DNA of 51,783 nt, taken from positions 1 to 51,783 of the forward strand of contig JAIERK010000112.1 of assembly GCA_019746975.1 (NCBI GenBank), given 5' to 3'. The translations under genes and the position numbers were made by a program. Positions 44,107-51,783 of the stretch are shown one piece after another. Under the pieces are notes generated by a model, which worked only from the letters and a program-made list of their open reading frames with translations, was not told the DNA's origin and searched no databases. Source of the DNA: Candidatus Obscuribacterales bacterium (GTDB lineage Bacteria; Cyanobacteriota; Vampirovibrionia; Obscuribacterales; Obscuribacteraceae). Numbering within the stretch: the first letter of the stretch is position 1; each line of letters begins with the position of its first letter.

Positions 44107-45993
44107 ATGACGACCAAGAAAACAGACAACAATCCACAACCAGATGAGTCTCGGAAGGACCAGTCTCAGAGCGCTCAGCCACAGGACGAATTGAACAATT
44201 TCCCGTGGTTGAAGAGCTTGGTTCCACAGCAAGGTTCGGCTGATTCGCCTGATGAGACGGCGATAAGCAACAGCGGAGCGCCGGAAGCCGAAGCGCCGCG
44301 ACAGCCGACAGGGGTCCAACCATTCCCGAAGCACAGTCGAGAGATTGCAAGAACATTGATAGAAACAGATATATCGAAGTTTTCCGATATGTTGACGCCA
44401 GCGCAGCCAGAAGCGCCGCAGTCGGCACAACCGTCTGTTCCACCCGAGGTGGCGACCCCACCTTCAGATCGACCGGTATCCAGGACACTGCTGGAAACCG
44501 ACATATCGCAATTTTCAGAGCGCCTTCGACCGGCAACCACTGATACGCCTGTGCCGGTATCGCCCGCTTCGAGCGACTCTCCGCCTGAGGTAGCACCACC
44601 TAGAGATCGAGATGTGGCCAGAACATTGATGGAAACTGACATTAGCATGTTCAGTGATGGTCGCTTGAGTGAGTCTGCGCCAGTGCCAACTGAACCACCG
44701 CAAAGACCGACGCAAGAACGCAATGTGTCGCGGACGCTCCTCGAGCACGAGATACCTCAGTTCTCAGATTCGCTTACGGCCTCTAACGAGCCTCAAGCCG
44801 CTCCACTACGTGCGCACACGCAAGAAAGAGAAGTGTCCAGAACCCTCTTAGAGCACGAGTTGCCGCAATTCGCTGATTCACTGGCGATGCAGCCAGATCC
44901 GAATGTCGCGCCGCATACTGATCCTGTGCAACGCCCCATGCCCCAGGAACGCAACGTATCTCGGACCCTACTGGAGACCGACATCTCTGGCTTCGCCGAC
45001 GCTCTCCAATCGTCACAGAGCGGCGTCCAGTCACAACTTAACTTCAATGATAGTCAAAGTTTTAGCGATCTACAGAGCACCAAATCCGCTGCACCATTTC
45101 CCGATCACAGTATTCCCCCCAACTCCGGCTTTGGTGTCTCAGATCCAGGTCAACAGCTCTATTCAGATGACCCTTATCAGTCCGCCAACATGACTGGCCG
45201 CAATCCACTGCCTGACCGCAATGCGCCAAAGACTTTACTGGACAAAGAGATGTTGCTGAGTCATTTGGCTAAGCCGATAGAACGATTGGAAGCGGCTGAG
45301 AAGCAGCGAATCGAAACCCAGGCGCTGAAAGTTCTTCAACCCATCGAAAACTACAAAATGACCGCTCCAGGATGTCCGTGGCGATGGGAAGAGGCACGGT
45401 CCTCTGACAAAGTTGCTTTCTGCACGAAGTGTAAAGCGCAAGCCTATAACTTTGACGGCATGCAGCTTCCGGAAGCCCTCAAGCTGATTTTTCAGCGTGA
45501 AAATATTGAAAAACCGCGCCTGTACAAACGCGAAGACGGGAAGTTCATGACGCGAGACTGCCCCATATCAGCGAAAAAACGCGGGTTGCCTCTAATGATC
45601 GTTGGAGGAGTCTTGATTCTCATCGCGCTGATCGCACTCGCGTTCGTGTTGATACCAGGTGGTTCTATGCCTTCTGTTTCACTTCCTTCAGTCCAGGAAG
45701 CGACAACACCGGATTCTTCCTCGTCTGCAGGGGAGCCGTCCAGCTCGACTCCATCGACGGCGTCGGATTCGTCGACCTCATCCACTTCAGAAGGTGTGAC
45801 GTCGAAACGCCCGGCTGGTGGCTGGCAGACAATCCACAAAGACGTTCCGATGAACTCGGACCTGCCGTCGAGTGGAAATCAACCAAGCTCTAGCAATGAT
45901 GCTGCAACGAACTCGGGCACGCAGTCAAGCGGAAGCAGCCAGTCATATTCGGGCGGAAGCTATCAGCGGGAAGTTCCGATGAATTCACGCTGA
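44107..45993 (+). CDS. Membrane scaffold-like protein with seven R-T-L-L-E / K-T-L-L-D motifs
   Basis: 628 residues from ATG 44107 (alternative ATG 44089; neither has a strong Shine-Dalgarno). The cytosolic Pro/Gln/Ser-rich N-terminal half carries repeats such as VSRTLLETDISQFSE with Thr at residues 83, 127, 173, 210, 246 and 287, plus a shorter variant APKTLLDKE at 376. Each puts Glu or Asp at +3 of the Thr, the spacing FHA domains prefer around phosphothreonine. A putative zinc domain follows: GCPWRW (Cys423), FCTKC (Cys439, Cys442), NFDGMQLPEAL, YKREDGKFMTRDCP (Cys485); it resembles a family of cysteine-rich domains with C-x-x-x-W and R-x-D-G-x-x-x-T-x-D-C-P. One TM (~495-516) and a Ser/Thr-rich exterior tail end it. 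With an FHA gene next door and two kinases nearby, a phospho-dependent scaffold is the inference. Confidence 0.8.
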   Translation: MTTKKTDNNPQPDESRKDQSQSAQPQDELNNFPWLKSLVPQQGSADSPDETAISNSGAPEAEAPRQPTGVQPFPKHSREIARTLIETDISKFSDMLTPAQPEAPQSAQPSVPPEVATPPSDRPVSRTLLETDISQFSERLRPATTDTPVPVSPASSDSPPEVAPPRDRDVARTLMETDISMFSDGRLSESAPVPTEPPQRPTQERNVSRTLLEHEIPQFSDSLTASNEPQAAPLRAHTQEREVSRTLLEHELPQFADSLAMQPDPNVAPHTDPVQRPMPQERNVSRTLLETDISGFADALQSSQSGVQSQLNFNDSQSFSDLQSTKSAAPFPDHSIPPNSGFGVSDPGQQLYSDDPYQSANMTGRNPLPDRNAPKTLLDKEMLLSHLAKPIERLEAAEKQRIETQALKVLQPIENYKMTAPGCPWRWEEARSSDKVAFCTKCKAQAYNFDGMQLPEALKLIFQRENIEKPRLYKREDGKFMTRDCPISAKKRGLPLMIVGGVLILIALIALAFVLIPGGSMPSVSLPSVQEATTPDSSSSAGEPSSSTPSTASDSSTSSTSEGVTSKRPAGGWQTIHKDVPMNSDLPSSGNQPSSSNDAATNSGTQSSGSSQSYSGGSYQREVPMNSR

Positions 45994-46018
45994 ATTCTGA
46001 CTCATTTTTGAAGGCGAA

Positions 46019-46038
46019 CAGGGCGTGAAGGCGCCCTG
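46019..46038. other. Hairpin after the RTLLE-motif gene
   Basis: CAGGGCG (46019-46025) and CGCCCTG (46032-46038) form a perfect 7-bp, GC-rich stem with a 6-nt loop in the convergent gap behind the gene at 44107-45993. No T-tract follows, so it is at most a pausing or stabilising structure. Confidence 0.4.
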
Positions 46039-46140
46039 CCTAGTAATTAATCTGTTTTCACTGATTTGATTGCGGTCGTTCGCACCTGTCGGCTGACAAC
46101 CGTCAGCTGGCGAGACATTGATTGCTTGTCCCTTGAAAAG

Positions 46141-46440
46141 CTACTCGATTCGGAATTCGGTTCTGCCAACCCTGACAACATCGTACGGGCTGAGAGGATG
46201 CGGTGTGGTTATGAGATCCTCGTTAACTTTCGTCCCGTTGCTGCTCTGGAGGTCCTCGACCAGCCATTGCCCCTGGTCCCAGTAGATACGAGCGTGATTT
46301 GAAGACGCATAACCGTCATCCGGCAAGACAATCTGATTGTCAGGATGTCGTCCCAACGATATGGTCGGACTGTTTAACACATATCGCTCACCGGTGGTCA
46401 TATTGACTAATACCGGAAGCCTTGGTTCCGAATTGCTCAT
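46141..46440 (-). CDS. Stand-alone FHA-domain protein
   Basis: 99 residues consisting of little else than a forkhead-associated domain, which binds phosphothreonine peptides. Landmarks: ISLGRHPDNQIVLPDDGYAS with Gly30-Arg31, SNHARIYW with His49 and LQSSNGTKVNED with Asn68-Gly69, i.e. the phosphopeptide-contacting Arg, Ser/His and Asn are all present. It starts at ATG 46440 with TGAGGA 5 nt upstream. It is convergent with the RTLLE-motif gene and on the same strand as the kinase genes. A single FHA unit of this size can act as adaptor or regulator, as GarA does in actinobacteria. Confidence 0.93.
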   Translation of the reverse strand: MSNSEPRLPVLVNMTTGERYVLNSPTISLGRHPDNQIVLPDDGYASSNHARIYWDQGQWLVEDLQSSNGTKVNEDLITTPHPLSPYDVVRVGRTEFRIE

Positions 46441-46609
46441 AGATTCCTCAGACCGGGGTTTAATTCATCTCTTCTATTTTAGGACAGTGTGCATGTGAGA
46501 AACCAAAATTGTCAATCACATTCGAATCATTTGCAATGAATTTCTATCGATTGGGTAGGACCTGTTTGAACAGCTCCCTCAACTCGATGTATCAGAGGGT
46601 AGATAGATA

Positions 46610-46834
46610 TCAGTGTTCTTGAAGACAAGGGTTTCTAGGCGCCATCATATGTGGTTGCGATTTTACGGAATCATAGCTTTCGAGATATTCTTGATTTGTA
46701 ATGCTGTTTGCCCGAATCTCCTTATCCGTCACGTATATCTTTCTAGCCTTTGGTTCATCTTTATGCATGCAGCTGTCGTGCGAAGTATTGATGACATCAT
46801 CAGTAGTATCGCCAGTCTTCTTGCAAGCATTCAT
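46610..46834 (-). CDS. Hypothetical 74-residue protein
   Basis: Starts at ATG 46834 with GAGGT 8 nt upstream, which favours it over plus-strand frames in the same DNA. The sequence is hydrophilic (KPKARKIYVTDKEIR-like charge pattern, then SITNQEYLESYDSVKSQPH) with three Cys and several His. No family recognised, no signal peptide. It lies 170 bp upstream of the FHA gene on the same strand. Confidence 0.45.
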   Translation of the reverse strand: MNACKKTGDTTDDVINTSHDSCMHKDEPKARKIYVTDKEIRANSITNQEYLESYDSVKSQPHMMAPRNPCLQEH

Positions 46835-46964
46835 AAAGTTAACCTCGAAATTCGGACTTATGCAGGACGGTTTCGAGACGTCGGTTCCCTCGGATAATCT
46901 ATGAACTTGCGAAACGCTCTAACCCAAAATACAACCAGGTTAGAGGTCGCTATTGTCTCGATCG

Positions 46965-47861
46965 TCACGCCTTCGCAATCGAAATAGGAATCTCACCTAT
47001 GATCGCTGCAGTCGTGGAAAAACTACTCCAGTTGTTGCCAATGATTCTGACAGTTTTGCTCAACAACCATAGATCGATCACTGCATCAAACTGATTGTCC
47101 TTGTGCTCTTGCAAGTTGCTGGCAACAAATGTCTTTCTATCGTTAACAATTACTCGATCGCCAAAGTACGATAGAAACCTTTCTTGTGTAGTACTACAGT
47201 CGGTGGATAGAAAAAAATTCGCATCCGGACTTTTATTGACTGCCTCTTTCATGGCCTTCAAAAAAGCATCATCTGAAGACACCATGTATTTGTCAGCAGC
47301 AGCTGATTCCAGTGCATCGCCTCGCCTGATGTGCACTCCGATAGTACACGAACCGAATCGTGTTGACACTCGATTTACTTCATCCTGGCAGTTCTTTACG
47401 GGCTGAAGCGATCGCAAAAACGACTTGTGCCCATGCTCTAACAGTGGCCATCTCCACAATGTCATACGCCGTGGAAACAGCGAAACCGACTCTCGATGTC
47501 CGTAGTAAGTAATAGCGCGCGAGCGGTCGTTCAACAAATCCAGGTGAAATCCTGGCTCACTTTCCTCAGGATTTGTGTGAAAGTACTTTTCGACGCATAG
47601 GGATTCTCTTGCCATCTCGAAGAAGTCGACGGTGGTGATCTGATCTATCTGATTATCAAACAAATCGCTAAAACGCTCATAGGACCATCCCTTAGATTCG
47701 TCCCAGCAGAGCAAGAATGGACGTTGCAACTCCCGTGCTAAGGAGTGAAATGAACTCAACGTTCTCAATCGATTGCAGAGTCCGTAGGCCACTTTTACAG
47801 CAAGCGGTTTACTGTCGCCTGGAGATTCAGATCTTCGTAAGTTTTTCAAGTTTGAAATCAT
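46965..47861 (-). CDS. Fucosyltransferase-like glycosyltransferase
   Basis: 298 residues. Motifs fit the alpha-1,6/O-fucosyltransferase group (NodZ/GT23-like, GT-B fold): AYGLCNRLRTLSSFHSLA at residues ~25-42 (GDP-binding G-x-x-N-R-L), the hallmark HIRRGD at 177-182, FFLSTDCSTTQERFLSYFG and DLWLLSKTVRIIGNNWSSFS at the end. The expected role is fucosyl or similar deoxyhexose transfer from a GDP-sugar onto a glycan or glycolipid. No signal peptide, so cytosolic. No Shine-Dalgarno is obvious. It sits ~75 bp downstream of the kinase gene and is surrounded by signalling genes, not a glycan cluster, so the acceptor is unclear. Confidence 0.85.
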   Translation of the reverse strand: MISNLKNLRRSESPGDSKPLAVKVAYGLCNRLRTLSSFHSLARELQRPFLLCWDESKGWSYERFSDLFDNQIDQITTVDFFEMARESLCVEKYFHTNPEESEPGFHLDLLNDRSRAITYYGHRESVSLFPRRMTLWRWPLLEHGHKSFLRSLQPVKNCQDEVNRVSTRFGSCTIGVHIRRGDALESAAADKYMVSSDDAFLKAMKEAVNKSPDANFFLSTDCSTTQERFLSYFGDRVIVNDRKTFVASNLQEHKDNQFDAVIDLWLLSKTVRIIGNNWSSFSTTAAIIGEIPISIAKA

Positions 47862-47937
47862 GAAATACGGAAGTCAGAGTCATCATTATCCCAAAAGCTG
47901 CCCAATTTGTGGAGCGACCTTCGAGCACTCAAAGCAC

Positions 47938-49629
47938 TTAGGTTTTCGGCTTGTACTGTACTTCGCATTTTGGATTATCCGCTTTGAACTTTGCAATTGC
48001 CTCTTTTGACAGTTTGCAGTGACCAATGATTATTCGATTAAGACGCTTGTTTCGTGCAAGAACTTCGAGACTGCGATTAGTAATGGGAGCGCCACACAAA
48101 TTCAACTGTCGAAGAGAACGGAGCGTCATTAGGTTTTCAACTCCTCTATCGGATATATTTGTGTAATCGATCCAGATTGATTTTAGAGTTGGCACCTTTG
48201 CCAATTCCAGCATCGACTCATCGGTGACATTTGTGGCCCTCAGAAAAATTCGCTGTATCCCTGAGTTCCGAATGTATTTGAATCCTTCGCCCGATATTTC
48301 TTTATTACCTAAAATCAAACCATCGAACTTTTTAGCAGAAAGCATTTTGAGAGACTCATCTGTGACTGCACCGGTGGCATTCCAGACCTCAGGCCCCGCA
48401 GCAGGCCCCACTGCTTCAAATTTCGGCTCGAGCGTAGGCATGCTTTCCGGAGTATCTTCTATGACGGAGCTCTCGTTGACGCTTGGATGTTGTTGCACGA
48501 TTGGTGTTTCATCTATCATTTTACGAACTTCGAAATCGACACCCTGTCGTATGCATAGGCCTACCAACAGTGTCACGAAAAACAGGGAAATCCAAAACGC
48601 CGGATTTGCTTTCTTCCTGCTTGAAGAGTTCCTCGACGATAGCAACATTTGATCGGTAAGGCGCTGGTCGCTGCCACTGTAAGCAGCGGCAATATCTTGA
48701 AGCGCCTTGTGAAACTCACTTGGCGAATGATACCGATGTCTCGGCAACTTGGATAGGCATCGGCCGATAACTGCATCGAAGGAAGCACCTAGACGAAGAC
48801 CTGGACATTCGGTCGTCAAGGTCGGTGGTGGCTCTGTTTGATGCTTGACCATGCAATCGATCGATGAATCCGCTAGAAATGCAGGTCGCCCAGAAAGCAC
48901 TTCAAACAGGATACAACCCAAAGCATAAATCTCGGATTCTATCGAATAGGTACCCAAGTTAAACCTCTCCGGACTCATGTATGGCGGTGTGCCCGCAATA
49001 GTAACGTCTTTGCCATCAAGTGTTTTTGTCTGTTCTACGGGGATGACCGAAGCCAATCCAAAGTCAATTACTTTGATCCGCGGCTGTTCGTCTTTGAAGG
49101 CAATTAGTATGTTACCGGGCTTGAGATCTCGATGATAGATGTCTTGCTCATACGTACACTGTAGTAGACTAGCGATGTCTAACAACACTTCAATAGCTAC
49201 TGTCGGCGGTAGCGGGCCATTAGCTTTCAAGAAGTCACTCAAAGACACGCCATCGAAAAACTCCGTCACCATAAAGGGTACACCGCTCCTGGTGACATTG
49301 AAATCGAGTACTTGCACTACGCATGGATGACTTAATTTACTAGATATCTTGACCTCTTTTTGAAAGGCGACATATCCCTTATTGGATAGTTGTCGGAGAA
49401 CCTTGAGCACTACGGGGCGTAGAATCTGCCGATCGAAGCATTTGTAGACACTGCCGGTTGCACCTGTTCCGAGGAGTTTCAACGGCTTGAACCGATCAAT
49501 TGGAAATTGATTTAGATCTAGGGTTAACTCCTCGTCCGCATCTGGCTCGTGCATTTTGTGTGACTCGCTCGTTACTTCCAGAATAGGGACGAAATGTCTC
49601 GAAGCCTTCCGATAGGTTTGTTCTTCCAA
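47938..49629 (-). CDS. Ser/Thr protein kinase with TM segment and C-terminal leucine-rich repeats
   Basis: 563 residues from TTG 49629, with AAGG 7 nt upstream. Kinase domain 45-315: G-loop LGTGATGSVY, Lys76, YHRDLKPGN (Asp168), IDFGLA (Asp189), MSPE and YALGCILFE; all catalytic residues are present, so it should be active. One TM (about 344-361) puts the C-terminus outside. Residues ~420-560 are leucine-rich repeats of the 24-residue kind (FDGLILGNKEISGEGF, VTDESMLELAKVPTLKSIW, ISDRGVENLMTLRSLRQL, ITNRSLEVLARNKRLNRI) and end in a conserved-looking cap. So it is a membrane receptor-type kinase with an extracytoplasmic LRR sensor. Likely substrates include the Thr motifs at 44107-45993; the FHA protein lies two genes on. 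Confidence 0.94.
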   Translation of the reverse strand: MEEQTYRKASRHFVPILEVTSESHKMHEPDADEELTLDLNQFPIDRFKPLKLLGTGATGSVYKCFDRQILRPVVLKVLRQLSNKGYVAFQKEVKISSKLSHPCVVQVLDFNVTRSGVPFMVTEFFDGVSLSDFLKANGPLPPTVAIEVLLDIASLLQCTYEQDIYHRDLKPGNILIAFKDEQPRIKVIDFGLASVIPVEQTKTLDGKDVTIAGTPPYMSPERFNLGTYSIESEIYALGCILFEVLSGRPAFLADSSIDCMVKHQTEPPPTLTTECPGLRLGASFDAVIGRCLSKLPRHRYHSPSEFHKALQDIAAAYSGSDQRLTDQMLLSSRNSSSRKKANPAFWISLFFVTLLVGLCIRQGVDFEVRKMIDETPIVQQHPSVNESSVIEDTPESMPTLEPKFEAVGPAAGPEVWNATGAVTDESLKMLSAKKFDGLILGNKEISGEGFKYIRNSGIQRIFLRATNVTDESMLELAKVPTLKSIWIDYTNISDRGVENLMTLRSLRQLNLCGAPITNRSLEVLARNKRLNRIIIGHCKLSKEAIAKFKADNPKCEVQYKPKT

Positions 49630-49705
49630 TGATAGACCTTCTTGGTGGAGCGCGGCAACTACTTTCAGCGAGATTCCGGCCTAAGTGATTTTCTGCTTCG
49701 GACAC

Positions 49706-50971
49706 TCAGTGCAACCATTTTCTATACGGAATCGGGACAAATACTTTTCCTGAGTTCTTGGTGTTCAAATAGTTCGTGTGTTCGATTGCCGCTCGTTGCG
49801 GGTCATGTTTATCCAGAAAAGCATGTTCTCGCAGCAAGTAGATCGCGGCCGCCAGGTTGAGTCCTTCGACTGAATCCGTAAGCTTCTTGGCAGGAATAAA
49901 GCCACTGCTATTGTCCTTGTTCATATCTGCGCAAAGTGCGTCGGTTATTCTCAGGCATTGGTCTTGGTCGCCCTGTTCGTAGCAGATCCACGCATTCAAG
50001 AGATTGATGATGGGATATTCCAGATAATTATACTTAAGCGTTTGAAGCTGGGTCAGGCGTTCTGCGGCTTGTAATGGTTTCATCTGATCGAGGAGTAGGA
50101 GAGTTTCTATAGCTCCTGGCACCAACTTACCAGTCGCCCCAGACGATCGATTCGAGTAGTAAAACATGCTGCAAAAGTTTGAAAATCGCACCGACGTAAT
50201 TTTTTTTACCGCATCAAATTGTTCGAATTCTCGAGCGACCATAGCTCTGATTGCAGAATCGTAACCCTGACTCGATTTAGTGTCAGACTTCTTGTTTCCA
50301 TCATTAGCGGTATCTTCCTTCGGTACAAGATTGCCCGCCAACTTGGAATCGTCGAGGAGCAATGCATTGTAAGCCGCCTCGCTCTGGTAAGGGAAGTGAC
50401 CTTTTTTAAGAGGTGATGGTATCGCGGCAAGCTGGCTACAGATTCTTAATGCCGTTTGTCTTTGGCCTGTAATGGCAGCCACATCGATAGCATTGCGTAA
50501 AAGTTTGAATTCATGCGATTTTAGCTCTATCGCAGAGACAAAATCACTCAGTTCGGCTTCCCGATTTGGTGGTTTCAACTTTCCATAAGCGTATGCACGG
50601 TCCCGAAAGAAAATCGGATCTTTGCGAAGTGCCAGCGCCTCGGAGAAACTTGCAATTGCATTGGACTCGTCTTTACATAAGGCTTGCATAAAGCCGCATA
50701 CATATGCGCGCGACGCTGCATCGCTAGCCAATAGAATCATCGGCACGAAAGTAGAGACCGACAGTACTAGCACCGATACAAAACCTTTCCAGTCAATCGG
50801 TTTTGTCTTACGTGATGGCAGGCGCTTTTCGTTCGTGAACGCTATTTGTTCTATTGCATTACAATCATTATCCTCTGGCGCCACTACCAATGGTTGCGTA
50901 TTGTCGGGGTGAACAGCCGCGGGTTCTTCTACGAGTTTAGTTTTTATTTTTTGACTCTCGAAAAATGGCAT
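49706..50971 (-). CDS. TPR-type membrane protein in kinase operon
   Basis: 421 residues from ATG 50971, 6 bp after the upstream kinase stop, so almost certainly co-transcribed. Residues 1-60 are polar and cytosolic, with one TM (about 63-83, FVSVLVLSVSTFVPMILL). The rest is helical repeats outside: NAIASFSEALALRKDPIFFRDRAYAYG reads as a TPR (split about residue 115), and later LLNAWICYEQGDQDQCLRI and AAAIYLLREHAFLDKHDPQRA. The N-terminal polar part could receive phosphorylation from the kinase, but no R-T-L-L-E motif is seen. Probably a membrane-anchored protein-interaction partner of one of the two kinases. Confidence 0.82.
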   Translation of the reverse strand: MPFFESQKIKTKLVEEPAAVHPDNTQPLVVAPEDNDCNAIEQIAFTNEKRLPSRKTKPIDWKGFVSVLVLSVSTFVPMILLASDAASRAYVCGFMQALCKDESNAIASFSEALALRKDPIFFRDRAYAYGKLKPPNREAELSDFVSAIELKSHEFKLLRNAIDVAAITGQRQTALRICSQLAAIPSPLKKGHFPYQSEAAYNALLLDDSKLAGNLVPKEDTANDGNKKSDTKSSQGYDSAIRAMVAREFEQFDAVKKITSVRFSNFCSMFYYSNRSSGATGKLVPGAIETLLLLDQMKPLQAAERLTQLQTLKYNYLEYPIINLLNAWICYEQGDQDQCLRITDALCADMNKDNSSGFIPAKKLTDSVEGLNLAAAIYLLREHAFLDKHDPQRAAIEHTNYLNTKNSGKVFVPIPYRKWLH

Positions 50972-50977
50972 ATGGTT

Positions 50978-51783
50978 TTATCTACACGCTGTGGATGGAC
51001 GCAATATCTGCAATGCTGCCGTTGCAGATGCAGGCCGATTGGTCGAGATTCGATCGGTCAGTACACTTATAAAGTATTGAAATTCATCGGAAAGATCCGT
51101 CCGCGCGCTGCGCAAATCACATGGTCCAAGCGGCTCGGGATCTTCGCCGGTAGCCATAAAATACATCGTTGCGCCGAGCTGATAGAGATCACCACTGACG
51201 GTGTATTCTCCGCAAAATTGCTCTGGTGACATGTAGCAGTGTTTACCCACAATTGTCCCAGAAGAGCTTGTGATTGCAGATTGGGCGATATTGAAGTCAA
51301 GCAGCTTGACGACACCATCACAGAACATCAAATTGTCCGGCGTGAAATCACGGTGAATTATCGGGTCTGGTTGCGAGTGCAAATAACTCAAGATTGCACA
51401 GCATTGTGCAGCCATATCCAGCAGTTGTCCCTCGGATGGTCGTTGTTCGCTCAACCCGTAGCGACGTAAGTTAACACCGTCTAGCGCTTCCATTACAATG
51501 TAGAGCCTGTTTCCTTCGGCAAAGCAGTGTTCGAATTTTACGATGTTCGGATGATCGAGACGGCTCAAAACAGATGCCTCCTGGAGCATTTGCCTGAGGT
51601 TTCGCTCTAATGATCGACTGGTACCACCAAAATTGCACACGATTTCTTTTATCGCGACCTTGTTCTGTTCATTTAGACAATTTTCCTTGCGAGCCTCATA
51701 AACTACAGAAAATCCCCCATGCCCCATTAAGCCTGTCACGGTGTACGCTCCACCACGTAGCGATGTCCCTTCTGAGAGCTGAC
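50978..51783 (-). CDS. Ser/Thr protein kinase, 5' end beyond window
   Basis: Partial: the frame stays open through the right edge, reading LSEGTSLRGGAYTVTGLMGH before the G-loop HGGFSVVYEA. The first in-window GTG at 51739 is therefore not the true start. The kinase core has Lys in VAIKEIV, a helix C Glu (LQEASVL), the catalytic loop IIHRDFTPDNL (HRD with F-T instead of L-K), LLDFNIAQ (D-F-N instead of D-F-G) and YMSPEQF with YQLGATMYFM. The D-F-N and H-R-D-F-T variants co-occur in a known kinase subgroup, so activity is still likely. It ends after the C-lobe without TM, so it is cytosolic as far as visible. Upstream of the TPR membrane protein by 6 bp. Confidence 0.92.
   Translation of the reverse strand, partial: QLSEGTSLRGGAYTVTGLMGHGGFSVVYEARKENCLNEQNKVAIKEIVCNFGGTSRSLERNLRQMLQEASVLSRLDHPNIVKFEHCFAEGNRLYIVMEALDGVNLRRYGLSEQRPSEGQLLDMAAQCCAILSYLHSQPDPIIHRDFTPDNLMFCDGVVKLLDFNIAQSAITSSSGTIVGKHCYMSPEQFCGEYTVSGDLYQLGATMYFMATGEDPEPLGPCDLRSARTDLSDEFQYFISVLTDRISTNRPASATAALQILRPSTACR

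Noticed and set aside
46019..46038. Hairpin as a rho-independent terminator
   Set aside because: The GC-rich stem is good, but no T-tract follows on either strand.

Overview
This 51.8 kb chromosomal window comes from a Gram-negative-type bacterium of roughly 49% GC. Giant TPR and repeat proteins, Ser/Thr kinases with FHA and LRR partners, OmpR-type regulators carrying a D-W-E-V-P phosphorylation motif, a YfhO protein, a GYF_2 protein and many TTG/GTG starts together suggest a non-photosynthetic cyanobacterial relative (Vampirovibrionia/Melainabacteria, Obscuribacterales-like). That placement is inference from gene style; there is no rRNA or tRNA marker here. I found no complete insertion sequence, prophage, tRNA, rRNA or CRISPR array.

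Layout. 0-8.5 kb: an accessory-looking stretch with a duplicated 29-bp sequence at the edge, a gene ending in a (GAA)n/(GAT)n microsatellite, a repeat-rich gene-free island (0.8-1.57 kb), a large protein ending in a papain-like cysteine peptidase domain (2.2-5.5 kb), a possibly frame-disrupted gene (6.1-6.9 kb) and a HigBA-type toxin-antitoxin pair whose start lies on a perfect 12-bp-arm palindrome. 8.6-14.2 kb: an exported subtilase, a DUF4272 protein and a three-gene NitT/TauT-type ABC importer operon (lipoprotein, ATPase, permease). 14.3-25.6 kb: a gene remnant, a sensor histidine kinase divergent from an OmpR-type regulator, a duplicated TPR secretory protein, a GYF_2/TonB-C-like membrane protein, a DUF3592 protein and a second OmpR-type regulator.

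25.6-30.3 kb is a minus-strand run reading from a duplicated ChaN/TraB-like domain protein through two paralogous TPR proteins, a MaoC hydratase-like protein and a VOC protein. 31.2-38.5 kb is one 2436-residue protein whose last ~740 residues are about 90 octapeptide repeats, a predicted beta-solenoid. 38.9-43.3 kb carries a two-TM protein, a small exported protein and a YfhO-family membrane protein.

44.1-51.8 kb is a phospho-signalling neighbourhood: a scaffold-like membrane protein with seven RTLLE/KTLLD motifs, a stand-alone FHA protein, a fucosyltransferase-like enzyme, a Ser/Thr kinase with TM and LRR tail, a TPR membrane protein and a second Ser/Thr kinase that runs off the right edge. 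The T-x-x-D/E spacing of the repeated motif matches what FHA domains prefer, so kinase, scaffold and FHA protein may form one circuit (inference).

Functions rest on motif recognition by eye; no database search was run. Several start codons were moved downstream of the longest open frame because a Shine-Dalgarno sequence lies there.
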